From Bordetella parapertussis (GTDB lineage: Bacteria; Pseudomonadota; Gammaproteobacteria; Burkholderiales; Burkholderiaceae_C), in NCBI GenBank assembly GCA_945875935.1, contig CAMCNE010000047.1:1-17285 (forward strand): a DNA stretch of 17,285 bases, read 5' to 3'. The number at the start of each line of letters is the position of its first letter. Positions within the stretch are counted from its first letter, which is position 1. Under the pieces are notes generated by a model. It had not been told where the DNA came from and did no database searches. It was given only the letters and a program-made list of their open reading frames with translations. Shown piece by piece: positions 7,506 to 15,070 of the stretch. The translations under genes and the position numbers were made by a program.

Positions 7506-8447
7506 ATGGCCGTCCTGACGCTTGCCCACGTCTCTGACCTGCATCTGCCCTTCGAGCCGCAGCTGTCGCTGAGGCAGCATTTTTCGAAGCGACAGCTGAG
7601 CGTGTGGTCCTGGCGCCGTCGGCGTCATCTGCAAAGTGGCGACGTGCTCGCGGCACTCAGCCAGGATCTGCGCGATCACGCTGTCGACCATGTGCTGCTC
7701 ACCGGTGACATCACCAACTTTTCGTTGCCCGGCGAATTTAGGCAGGCTGCCAACTGGCTCGCCGCACTGGCACCGGCCGAGCGCATCAGCCTGGTCCCCG
7801 GCAACCACGACGCACTGGTGAGCGTGCCTGCGGGTGAAGGCAGCGACCTGTGGGCGCCCTGGACCCGGCTGAGGGGCGACGGCTGGCCCTATGTTCATCG
7901 CGTGGGCGACATGGCCGTCATCGGCCTGAATTCGGCGTTGCCCACCGCGCCGCTGCTCGCGCGGGGTTGTCTGGGGCCGCAACAGCTCGCGCGGCTCGAG
8001 CAAGTGCTCATGGCCGAAGGCCAGGCCGCCCGCGTGCGCATCGTCTTGCTCCACCACCCCGCCGCCGCGGGTGCCATCGGCTGGCGCAAGGCACTGGCCG
8101 ATGGCCCGGCGCTGCGCGCTGTGCTCCAACGCGCAGGCGCCGAACTCGTGCTGCACGGGCATGCCCGCGATGCGCGGCTGGATGCGATCGCCGGGCCGCT
8201 CGAGCCCATCCCGTGCATCTGCGTGCCCTCGTCGTCTGCGTTGCCCAACCCCAAGGATCAGGGCGCGCGCTGGCATCGCCTGCGGCTGATCGACGCTCAC
8301 GGTGAGCGCCGCATGGAAGTCCAGGTGCGGCGCTGGTCGGTCGAGTCGCATTCCTTCGAGGACGACGTGGTCTACGAGCTGTGTCTGCCCAGGGGCGCGG
8401 CCAAGTCCGACGGGGATAATCCACCGGCCAGAAACACCACGGGGTAG
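7506..8447 (+). CDS. Calcineurin-like metallophosphoesterase
   Basis: This 313-residue protein shows all the metal-binding motifs of the calcineurin-like phosphoesterases: DLH (Asp11, His13), GD (67-68), GNHD (99-102), the LLHHP histidines (183-184) and GHA (218-220). Family members hydrolyse phosphomonoesters or phosphodiesters, including cyclic nucleotides (CpdA) and the nucleotide-lipid UDP-diacylglucosamine (LpxH). This one leads an operon with a HIT protein, LptF/LptG and lipid-headgroup genes, so a nucleotide-linked lipid intermediate is a plausible substrate, but that is inference. ATG 7506 starts directly at MAVLTLAHVSDLH; the open frame extends upstream to 7365, but that region would overlap the divergent gene. 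No signal peptide is seen, so it is probably cytoplasmic. Confidence 0.88.
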   Translation: MAVLTLAHVSDLHLPFEPQLSLRQHFSKRQLSVWSWRRRRHLQSGDVLAALSQDLRDHAVDHVLLTGDITNFSLPGEFRQAANWLAALAPAERISLVPGNHDALVSVPAGEGSDLWAPWTRLRGDGWPYVHRVGDMAVIGLNSALPTAPLLARGCLGPQQLARLEQVLMAEGQAARVRIVLLHHPAAAGAIGWRKALADGPALRAVLQRAGAELVLHGHARDARLDAIAGPLEPIPCICVPSSSALPNPKDQGARWHRLRLIDAHGERRMEVQVRRWSVESHSFEDDVVYELCLPRGAAKSDGDNPPARNTTG

Positions 8448-8450
8448 CCC

Positions 8451-8909
8451 ATGTCCAACGCGACCGAGATCAAGTTTGGCGATCCCGCACAGCGTGTCGC
8501 GCAGACCGACTGCTGGACCGTGCTGCTCAGGCCCAGGCAGCCCACCTTCGGCTCGCTGGTGCTGGTGTGCCGCGAGCCGGTGCGCTCCTTTGCCGACGTG
8601 AGCGCGCAGGGCTATGCCGAAATGCGCCAGCTCATCGGCCTGATCGAGGCGACCTTGCGCGAGGTTGTGGCCTTCGAGCGCATCAACTACCTGATGCTGA
8701 TGATGGTCGACCCCGACGTCCACATGCACGTGATTCCGCGCTATCAGTCCACGCGCAGTTTTGCCGGCGTCGAGTTTGCCGATGCGGGATGGCCCGGGCT
8801 GCCGGTGCTCGATGCGGCTGTTTTGCTGGATGAAGCCACGAGCGCTGCGCTGCTCGCGCGGCTGCGCGATGCGTGGGCTGTGTGTGCCGCCGAGGACCGC
8901 GCGCCTTGA
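8451..8909 (+). CDS. HIT-family nucleotide hydrolase/transferase
   Basis: This 152-residue protein matches small HIT (histidine triad) proteins, which cleave nucleotidyl-phosphate bonds through a covalent histidine-NMP intermediate. The triad segment is DVHMHVIPR at residues 89-97: the catalytic central histidine (His91) and the third histidine (His93) are present, while the first triad position is Asp89. Upstream, LRPRQPTFGSLVLVCREPV (26-44) fits the family's strand-rich start. The gene begins 3 bp after the metallophosphoesterase stop and ends in a TTGA overlap with lptF. An enzyme that cleaves a nucleotide-linked headgroup donor or a by-product of the lipid pathway would fit the operon. 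The Asp substitution leaves activity likely but not certain. Confidence 0.83.
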   Translation: MSNATEIKFGDPAQRVAQTDCWTVLLRPRQPTFGSLVLVCREPVRSFADVSAQGYAEMRQLIGLIEATLREVVAFERINYLMLMMVDPDVHMHVIPRYQSTRSFAGVEFADAGWPGLPVLDAAVLLDEATSAALLARLRDAWAVCAAEDRAP

Positions 8910-10105
8910 TACCCTGGCTGTCGCTGGATCGACTCGACCGATACGCCTTGCGTCTGGTCGCCGGCCCACTGGCGCTGTCGCTGCTGGCGCTGCTGATGGC
9001 GCAACTGCTCGAGCGCTTGCTGCGACTGTTCGATCTGGCGGCTGCCGCTGGCGCTCCGCCATCGAGCGTGTTGTTCATGGCGTCCATGCTGGTGCCGCAC
9101 TACCTGGGCCTGGCGCTGCCGATGGCGTTCACCGCCGCGATGTTCATGGCGGCCGCGCGCATGTGCGACGACAACGAGCTTGACGTGATGCTGGTGTCCG
9201 GCAGATCGATCGCCCGCATTGCCGCGCCTTACTTCATGCTGGCGATCATGCTGGGCACGTTCAGCATCTACCTGTACGGGCAGTTGCAGCCGCTCGCGCG
9301 CTACGGCTATCACGTGGCGGTGAACCGGGTGGCGCAAACCGGCTGGGATGCCCGGGTTGAAGAAAACCATTTCATCGACATCGGCCAGGGCTTGACCTTC
9401 ACCGCCGATGTGATCGAAGGCGATGGCCGGGATCTGCGCGGCGTGTTCGTCGAACACCGAGGCGCGGGCCGAGAAGAGATCCTGACCGCAGCCAAGGGCC
9501 GCATCGTGCCCACGCCCGAGGGGCTGCAATTGCATCTCGAAGACGGACAGATCGTGAAGGTTCGCGAGGCCACGGCCACCAGCGGCGCGTCGGTCACGGT
9601 CTCTCGCTTCGAGAGCGGGTTTTCCGGGCGCGATCTGTCACCCGCTTCGACACCCATGGCCGACCGGGGTGAATCGGTGCGTGAGAGAACGCTGTCTGAA
9701 CTCTGGCAGAACATGCAGACAGAAGAAGGTCAGACCAAGCCGGCCGCCGAGTTCCACGGCCGTCTGGCGCGCGCGCTGATATTCCCCTTCCTGCCGCTGC
9801 TCGCCTTGCCGCTGGGCATGGCGTCCAAGCGCGGGCGGCGCACGCCCGGGGTGGTCTTCGGCGTGCTGGCCTTGCTGGCCATCGATCACTCGCTGCAGTT
9901 TGGCGAGAGCCTGGGAGACACCGGTCGTCTGCCCGCCGCATGGGCGGTCTGGACGCCCTTCGTCGCGTTTGCCGCGCTCAGCGTCTGGATCTTCCGCAGC
10001 AGCCTGGCCTGGCCGGGTGACAACCCCGTCTTGCGTGCGGTGGTGGCCATCGAGAACTGGATCGATCGCTCGCGCTCCAAACAGCTTGCGCGAAGCGCGC
10101 CATGA
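8906..10105 (+). CDS. lptF: LptF-like permease of the YjgP/YjgQ family
   Basis: This protein of about 399 residues is an LptF/LptG-type permease subunit. In the LPS transporter, LptF and LptG form the membrane part of the LptB2FG exporter, which pulls lipid from the inner membrane toward the LptC-LptA bridge. Membrane segments flank a periplasmic beta-rich region. The N-terminal RYALRLVAGPLALSLLALL, the conserved DNELDVMLVSGRSI loop and the C-terminal FHGRLARALIFPFLPLLALPLGM block are typical. TTG 8906 is chosen because it overlaps the HIT stop (TTGA), with GTG 8873 as an alternative 33 bp upstream. It lies next to lptG but not next to pepA, the usual neighbour, and it sits among lipid-headgroup genes. 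It may therefore be a paralogue for another lipid rather than the housekeeping LPS exporter. Confidence 0.85.
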   Translation: MIPWLSLDRLDRYALRLVAGPLALSLLALLMAQLLERLLRLFDLAAAAGAPPSSVLFMASMLVPHYLGLALPMAFTAAMFMAAARMCDDNELDVMLVSGRSIARIAAPYFMLAIMLGTFSIYLYGQLQPLARYGYHVAVNRVAQTGWDARVEENHFIDIGQGLTFTADVIEGDGRDLRGVFVEHRGAGREEILTAAKGRIVPTPEGLQLHLEDGQIVKVREATATSGASVTVSRFESGFSGRDLSPASTPMADRGESVRERTLSELWQNMQTEEGQTKPAAEFHGRLARALIFPFLPLLALPLGMASKRGRRTPGVVFGVLALLAIDHSLQFGESLGDTGRLPAAWAVWTPFVAFAALSVWIFRSSLAWPGDNPVLRAVVAIENWIDRSRSKQLARSAP

Positions 10106-11166
10106 ACGGGAGGCTGGCCATCTACCTGCGTCGCCGCGTGGCGATGCAGATCCTTGCCTTGCTGGCGGTGCTCACCGCCATGATGCAGATGCTCGAGCTG
10201 CTCGATGTCACCACCGAAATCCTGGAGCGCGGGCAGGGCGTTGGCGGCCTGCTTTACTACGCGGTGCTGCGGCTGCCGGCCGAGTTGGGGTTGGCGCTGC
10301 CGCTGGCGGTGCTGCTCGGGTCGATGACCGTGTTGAACACGATGGCGCGCGGGCTCGAGATCACGGCCATGCGCTCGAGCGGCGTGAGCCTGATGCGCAT
10401 GCTCGGCTACTTGCTGCCCGTGCTGATCGCTTTTGCGGGCTTGCAGGTGGTCTTGCAGCAGTGGGTCTTGCCCCGGGTCGAGATCGAGTTCAAGCAATGG
10501 TGGAACGCCAACGCGCCGGCCGAGGACGAACGCAAACCGCTGTGGGCGAACACCAATGGCGGGCCGGTGTTGATCGAGGCCTTCAGCCCCGATGGCCGCG
10601 AGTTGCGCGGCGTGCGCCTGTACGAAAAGCGCGATGGGCAGTTGAGCACACGGCTTCGCGCGGCTGTCGCTCGTTGGGACGGTCAGGCGTGGCAACTTGA
10701 GGACGTGACAGAGCTGCACCTCGAGGCCGGCGGATTGCGTCAGGTCCACGAGGATGCGCGCACGTGGCAGAACAATTTGCAGCCCGATGAGGTGCTGCGC
10801 CTGAGCCTCGCGCGGCCCTACCTGTCTACTATGATGATTGCCGAGGTGATCGCCGGCGCCCGCCCCGGATCGCAACCGCTGAGTTACTACCAAACCGCTT
10901 TGTACCGTTCGTTCACGGCGCCGCTGGGCGTGTTCATCATGCTGCTGCTGGCGTTGCCCACGGCCTCCACGCTCTCGCGAGGCGGGGGCGGCGGGGGCGG
11001 CATGGTGGTCGCGCTGATGCTGGGTCTGGCGTTTTTGCTTTGCGATGGCATCGTGGCCGCGCTGGGGTCGAGCGGTCAGTTCCCTCCACTGGCCACGGCG
11101 ATTGCAGCGCCCTTGCTGTTTGCCACCATCGGTCTGGCCAGAGTGGTCTGGTGCGAGCGCCCATGA
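10102..11166 (+). CDS. lptG: LptG-like permease of the YjgP/YjgQ family
   Basis: This 354-residue protein is the LptG-type partner of the preceding LptF. Hydrophobic segments lie near residues 12-35 and 55-80 and in the C-terminal third, and the conserved MARGLEITAMRSSGVSLMRM loop (about 77-96) matches the family's cytoplasmic coupling-helix region. The C-terminal FTAPLGVFIMLLLALP block is typical. A run of seven glycines (294-300, bases 10981-11001) sits in the short loop after this helix, which I do not recall as a family feature. ATG 10102 overlaps the lptF stop by 4 bp, and its own stop overlaps the next CDP-alcohol phosphatidyltransferase start by 4 bp. The shared frame of expression ties the exporter to lipid synthesis. 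It probably needs an LptB-type ATPase encoded elsewhere. Confidence 0.85.
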   Translation: MNGRLAIYLRRRVAMQILALLAVLTAMMQMLELLDVTTEILERGQGVGGLLYYAVLRLPAELGLALPLAVLLGSMTVLNTMARGLEITAMRSSGVSLMRMLGYLLPVLIAFAGLQVVLQQWVLPRVEIEFKQWWNANAPAEDERKPLWANTNGGPVLIEAFSPDGRELRGVRLYEKRDGQLSTRLRAAVARWDGQAWQLEDVTELHLEAGGLRQVHEDARTWQNNLQPDEVLRLSLARPYLSTMMIAEVIAGARPGSQPLSYYQTALYRSFTAPLGVFIMLLLALPTASTLSRGGGGGGGMVVALMLGLAFLLCDGIVAALGSSGQFPPLATAIAAPLLFATIGLARVVWCERP

Positions 11167-12368
11167 AGCTGTGGATCGACACGGCGGACCAGCGAGCCCA
11201 GAGCCTTTTCAGCCTGCCGCCCATCGAACGTCTGCGGCGCAGCGCGCGCAAGTTCATTGCTGACACGCCGGTCGTCTTGTCGGGGACTGACGCGACACCC
11301 CAGGTCTGGCCCGGTGCGAGCACCGATGCCGACGCCGCGAAGCTGGGCGTGCGTTTGCGCAAGGCGTTGGCGCAGGGCGCGCTGGTGGCGGTGGACGGTG
11401 GCAACGTGATCGACCCGCGGTTGATTGGCTTTCTCAAGAGCCGCACCGCATCGTGTGTGGCCGAGCGCGGTGAAGGCGAACGGCGTGCGGTGGCCTTGAG
11501 CCTGCAGAGAGACCTCGTCGATGCCATCCCGCCTGAATCCGACAGCCTGTGCGAGGTGGCCGACGCGCTGATTGCCGCAGGGCGCATCTCGCGGGTCGAT
11601 GAGCAGGAGTTTCCGGCCTTCATGGACAAGCTGCGACGCTCGATTCCGTATTGGATCTTTGCCGTCAATGATGCCGCCGAGCGCCGCCGCCTCGAGCGTC
11701 AGATGTTCTGGGACAACTACAAGGGCTCGACGGACCTGCTCACGCGCTATGTGTATCCGCCGCTGGTGTGGCCGCTGGTGCAGCTTTGCACGCGCTGGGG
11801 CATTCATCCCAATGCGGTGACCATCTTGTCGATCGTGCTGACCTTTGCCGCGGTGCCGCTGTTTGCGAACGGTGACTTTCTGGCCGGCTTCATCTGCGCC
11901 TATGCCATGAGCGTGCTCGACAGCGTTGACGGCAAGGTGGCCCGGCTGACGCTGACCGATTCGAAGATCGGCAACGTGCTCGACCACGGGCTCGACATCG
12001 TGCATCCGCCGTTCTGGTACTTCGCCTTTGCGTGGGGCCTGGGCGCTCGCAGCTTTGAAGATCCGCTGTATCAGGCGGCGGTGTGGTTGATCGTCTTCTA
12101 CGTGGCCGACCGCATCGTGCTCGGCATCGCCAAGTACCGTCTGGGCTTCGGGCTGCATGCGGCGACGCGGCTCGACGGCACCGTGCGCAGCTTCATCGCC
12201 AGGCGCAACATCACCATGACCATCATGGCTGTGGGCGTGCTTTTGGGCTTTGGTGCTGCCGGGCTTTACGTGATCACCGCCTGGCAGGGGATCACCTGCG
12301 CCTGGCACAGCGTGCGCACCGTATGGCTGGGGTTTTGCGTTCGCGAACGCGTGCGGCCGGTGGCCTGA
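11163..12368 (+). CDS. CDP-alcohol phosphatidyltransferase with degenerate N-terminal nucleotidyltransferase-like domain (copy 2)
   Basis: This 401-residue membrane enzyme has the complete CDP-alcohol phosphatidyltransferase motif: Asp253, Asp256, Gly257, Ala260, Arg261, Gly270, Asp274 and Asp278. It shares a long stretch with the minus-strand copy at 6281-7408: an NYKGSTDLLTRYVYPP junction (185-200), an IHPNAVT block (214-220) and DHGLDIVHPPFW after the motif. The N-terminal part (1-150) looks like a worn nucleotidyltransferase domain (SLPPIERLRRS and LVAVDGGNVIDPRL) without a glycine-rich loop. Its start overlaps the lptG stop (ATGA) and its end overlaps the GNAT gene (TGATG). It probably moves a phospho-headgroup onto a lipid, or joins a CDP-lipid to an alcohol. 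The frame is open upstream to 11040, but that part lies inside lptG. Confidence 0.87.
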   Translation: MKLWIDTADQRAQSLFSLPPIERLRRSARKFIADTPVVLSGTDATPQVWPGASTDADAAKLGVRLRKALAQGALVAVDGGNVIDPRLIGFLKSRTASCVAERGEGERRAVALSLQRDLVDAIPPESDSLCEVADALIAAGRISRVDEQEFPAFMDKLRRSIPYWIFAVNDAAERRRLERQMFWDNYKGSTDLLTRYVYPPLVWPLVQLCTRWGIHPNAVTILSIVLTFAAVPLFANGDFLAGFICAYAMSVLDSVDGKVARLTLTDSKIGNVLDHGLDIVHPPFWYFAFAWGLGARSFEDPLYQAAVWLIVFYVADRIVLGIAKYRLGFGLHAATRLDGTVRSFIARRNITMTIMAVGVLLGFGAAGLYVITAWQGITCAWHSVRTVWLGFCVRERVRPVA

Positions 12369-13495
12369 TGAGCACGATCGACATCATCGCGGTGTCAACG
12401 GCTGCCGAACTCGATCGATTCATCGAGTTGCCGGTGCGGCTGTACAAGGCCGACGCGAACTACGTTCCACCGCTCATGCTGGAACGCCGAGAAGCGCTGT
12501 CTCCGGCCAAGAACCCTTATTTCCAGCACGCCACGACGCAGTTCTGGCTGGCGCGTCGAGACGGTCGCGACGTCGGGCGCATCAGCGCGCAGATCGACAC
12601 GCTGGTGACCGACCCCGATGTGGGTCACTTCGGGATGATTGCCGCCGAAGACGATGCCGAGGTGTTTGGCGCCCTGTTCGTTGCCGCCGAGGGCTGGCTG
12701 GCGGCTCGCGGCAAGCGACGCGTCCTTGGCCCGTTCAACCTGTCGATCAATGAAGAGACGGGTCTGCTGATCGACGGCTTCGACACGCCGCCGGTGATGA
12801 TGATGGGTCACGATCCGAGCTACGCCGCACGGCGAGTCGAGGCGCTCGGCTACGCCAAGGCCAAGGACCTGATCGCCTACCTCTACGACATCGAACACGA
12901 GTTGCCGGCTGCAGCACGCCGCAAGATCGCCAATCGAAAGCCGGCCACGCTGACGGTGCGCACGCTGGACAAGCAGCGGTATGTCGAGGAATTCGACACC
13001 GTCACCTCGATCTTCAATGACGCCTGGTCGCTCAACTGGGGCTTCATCGCCTTCACGCCCGCCGAGATCGCCCACATGGCCAAGAGCCTGAAGATGCTGA
13101 TCGATCCGAAGTGCGTGGCGATCGTCGAGCTCAATGGCGAGCCCGTGGGCTTTGGCATCGCGCTGCCCAACCTCAATGAGTTGATCGCGGATTTCGGCGG
13201 CCGCTTGCTGCCGTTCAATTGGCTCAAGCTGTTGTGGCGCCTGCGGCGTGGGGCTCGCACGGCCCGCGTGCCTTTGATGGGGATCCGACGCAGCGTGAGC
13301 GGCAGCCTGGTCGGTGGGCTGGCGCCGTTTCTGATCATCGACGCCTTGCGCAACGGGCTGCGCAACAAGGGCGTGCAACAAGTCGAGCTGTCCTGGATCC
13401 TCGAGGACAACCGGTCGATGCGCCACGTCATCGAGTCGCTGGGCGCGCGTGCCTACAAGACCTATCGCGTCTACGAAAAGGAACTGACGCAGTGA
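12368..13495 (+). CDS. GNAT-like N-acyltransferase (YghO/bacterial ceramide synthase-like candidate)
   Basis: This 375-residue protein belongs to a family of long GNAT-like proteins sometimes mislabelled dATP pyrophosphohydrolase. E. coli YghO is of this type, and so, as I recall, is the bacterial ceramide synthase of Caulobacter. Typical blocks are LPVRLYKADANYVPPL (21-36), NPYFQHATTQFWLA (49-62), a GRISAQID core strand (70-77), LGPFNLSINEETGLLIDGFDTPP (120-142) and a C-terminal VELSWILEDNRSMRHVIESLGA segment that resembles the GNAT acetyl-CoA region. In ceramide synthesis the enzyme attaches an acyl chain to the amino group of a sphingoid base or 3-oxo precursor. No active-site residue can be named from sequence alone. 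ATG 12368 lies in a TGATG junction with the previous gene. Other amino-alcohol substrates are possible. Confidence 0.78.
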   Translation: MSTIDIIAVSTAAELDRFIELPVRLYKADANYVPPLMLERREALSPAKNPYFQHATTQFWLARRDGRDVGRISAQIDTLVTDPDVGHFGMIAAEDDAEVFGALFVAAEGWLAARGKRRVLGPFNLSINEETGLLIDGFDTPPVMMMGHDPSYAARRVEALGYAKAKDLIAYLYDIEHELPAAARRKIANRKPATLTVRTLDKQRYVEEFDTVTSIFNDAWSLNWGFIAFTPAEIAHMAKSLKMLIDPKCVAIVELNGEPVGFGIALPNLNELIADFGGRLLPFNWLKLLWRLRRGARTARVPLMGIRRSVSGSLVGGLAPFLIIDALRNGLRNKGVQQVELSWILEDNRSMRHVIESLGARAYKTYRVYEKELTQ

Positions 13496-13526
13496 GCGCG
13501 AACCACCCGCGAGCCTGCGCGCTGAC

Positions 13527-14309
13527 ATGCAGACGCTGACCGCACTGGTGCTGGCGGGCACGCGGGCCGGCGGCGACCCGTTGTCCGATTACGCAGGCGT
13601 TAGCCACAAGGCCTTGATCGAGGTGGGCGGGCTCACGATGATCGAGCGCGTGGTGGAGGCCCTGTCTGCCGTGCCCGAGGTGGCGCGCATCGTGGTGGCC
13701 ATCGAGCGGCCCGAGGTCTTGAACGGTCTGCCCGGACTGCAAGGGGGGAATGTCAAACCCTGGACCACGATGCCGACTGCCTCTGGACCCAGCGCCACCG
13801 TGGCCGCAGCACTGGCCAGCGAAGGCTCGCCGCTGTTGGTCACCACGGCCGATCACGCGCTGTTGCAAACCCGTTGGGTCGAGGAGTTTCTGGGGACGTG
13901 TCGCGCAGACGTCGACGTGACGGTGGCGCTGGCCCGGCGTGATGTGGTCGAGGCGGCAGCGCCGGATACGAAGCGCACCTGGCTGCGTTTTGTCGACGGT
14001 GATTTCTCCGGCTGCAACCTGTTCCTGATGGCCAACCCCGCCTCAGCAGGAGCCGTCGCGCTGTGGCGTGAACTCGAGCTTTATCGCAAGGACCCGCTGC
14101 GCATGATGGGTCGCCTGGGCTGGACTTTTGCTGCGCGCTATCGGCTGGGTCTGTTGAGCTCGGACGCTGCCATGGCCCGGCTGGGTTCGCTGGCTGGTGG
14201 CGCACGAGTGGCCATCGCGCAGCTGAGTGACGGCCGCGCAGCCATCGACGTGGACAAGCCCGCGGACCTGGATCTGGTACGCCGGCTGGTGGCCGGCGAC
14301 GCTCAGTAG
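13527..14309 (+). CDS. MobA-like NTP transferase family protein
   Basis: This 260-residue protein resembles the MobA/IspD-like nucleotidyltransferase superfamily, which links an NTP to a phosphorylated alcohol or cofactor. The start MQTLTALVLAGTRAGGDPLS (1-20) contains a loose version of the LAGGxSxRMG loop, and Lys28 sits in SHKALIEVGG as expected for the conserved lysine. Asp109 (TTADHALL) is the likely metal-binding aspartate, and VDKPADLDLV near the C terminus is a typical tail. The substrate is unknown. Encoded after a CDP-alcohol phosphatidyltransferase, it could make the CDP-activated headgroup or headgroup precursor. It starts 31 bp after the GNAT stop with no clear Shine-Dalgarno. 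It ends only 3 bp from the convergent LicC-like gene, with no room for a terminator. Confidence 0.78.
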   Translation: MQTLTALVLAGTRAGGDPLSDYAGVSHKALIEVGGLTMIERVVEALSAVPEVARIVVAIERPEVLNGLPGLQGGNVKPWTTMPTASGPSATVAAALASEGSPLLVTTADHALLQTRWVEEFLGTCRADVDVTVALARRDVVEAAAPDTKRTWLRFVDGDFSGCNLFLMANPASAGAVALWRELELYRKDPLRMMGRLGWTFAARYRLGLLSSDAAMARLGSLAGGARVAIAQLSDGRAAIDVDKPADLDLVRRLVAGDAQ

Positions 14310-14312
14310 CGG

Positions 14313-15062
14313 TTACCGGTCGTGCCAGTTCGCGGCCAATGACCGCACGTGGATCAGGTCATCGGGAAAGTCGAGCTCGCCCCATTGCAGGCCTTCGATG
14401 GAGACGGTTCGGATGTCGGCGTCGGCCTGGGCCAGGCGGTTGATCGCCGAGAGATACCAAAGGGCAGGGCCCTCGGGCGTGCGCATCGTGCGTTCCAGTT
14501 CGGCGACGAAAAGCGCCGCGCCATCGGCCTCGAAGCGCAGAAAGCCGATCGACTCGCCGTTGACGGTTTCGGCGGGTAGTTTCTTGCCGATGGCTCGCAG
14601 ACGGTTGCCCGCGGTCTCGACCTTCATGTCGTCGGAGTCGTAGTCGGGCTTGCGGTCTATGGTCACGGTGATCGGCGCGGCCTCGGCATCCAGCAGCCGG
14701 TTGGCGATGGCCGGCTCGAACAGCGTGTCTCCGTTGAGGATGAGGCAAGGACCTTGCAATTCGGCTCGTGCCATCCAGCAACTCGCGAGGTTGTCGGCGA
14801 GCTTGTAGAACGGGTTGTAGAGCGTGCGCACGGTCATGTTTTTGGGCGTGACTCGCTGCAGTTCGGCTTCCACCAGTTCGGGATGAAAACCGGTCACAAC
14901 CACGGCCTCGGCGACGCCCGCATCGCTCAGGCCGCGCAACTGCCACTCGAGCATGCTGCGCCCGCAAATATCAAGGAGGCATTTGGGCATGCGCTCGGTC
15001 AGCGGCAAGAGCCGGCTGCCTTGGCCAGCGCCGAGGATCAAGGCGCGTTGGGGTCTGGACAT
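14313..15062 (-). CDS. LicC-like sugar/choline-phosphate nucleotidyltransferase
   Basis: This 249-residue protein is a nucleotidyltransferase of the RmlA/GlmU-N/LicC group. It shows the GAGQGSRLLPLT loop (11-22), Lys27 in the PKCLLDICGRSML block (26-38), and an NGD metal motif (110-112) in the LILNGDTLF segment. A WGELDFPDDL segment (227-236) matches the W.E.D...DL tail of LicC-type phosphocholine cytidylyltransferases, and the YNPFYKLADNLAS block (82-94) is also LicC-like. It probably transfers CMP from CTP to a phospho-alcohol such as phosphocholine, phosphoethanolamine or inositol phosphate; nothing in the sequence decides among these. It lies 8 bp downstream of the PPTase gene. Its product is a likely donor for one of the two CDP-alcohol phosphatidyltransferases in this locus. 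Confidence 0.82.
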   Translation of the reverse strand: MSRPQRALILGAGQGSRLLPLTERMPKCLLDICGRSMLEWQLRGLSDAGVAEAVVVTGFHPELVEAELQRVTPKNMTVRTLYNPFYKLADNLASCWMARAELQGPCLILNGDTLFEPAIANRLLDAEAAPITVTIDRKPDYDSDDMKVETAGNRLRAIGKKLPAETVNGESIGFLRFEADGAALFVAELERTMRTPEGPALWYLSAINRLAQADADIRTVSIEGLQWGELDFPDDLIHVRSLAANWHDR

Positions 15063-15070
15063 GTGAACTT

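Noticed and set aside
7500..9062. 520-codon open frame on the minus strand
   Set aside because: It runs antisense to the metallophosphoesterase and HIT genes, is rich in His, Arg and Gln, and shows no family motif. It is a typical high-GC shadow.
12395..13561. 388-codon open frame on the minus strand
   Set aside because: It is antisense to the GNAT gene, which matches a known family; this frame matches nothing I recognise.
8906..14309. Aryl polyene-type cluster
   Set aside because: PPTase and acyl-processing genes are compatible, but no ketosynthase, dehydratase or outer-membrane lipoprotein carrier gene is seen in the window.
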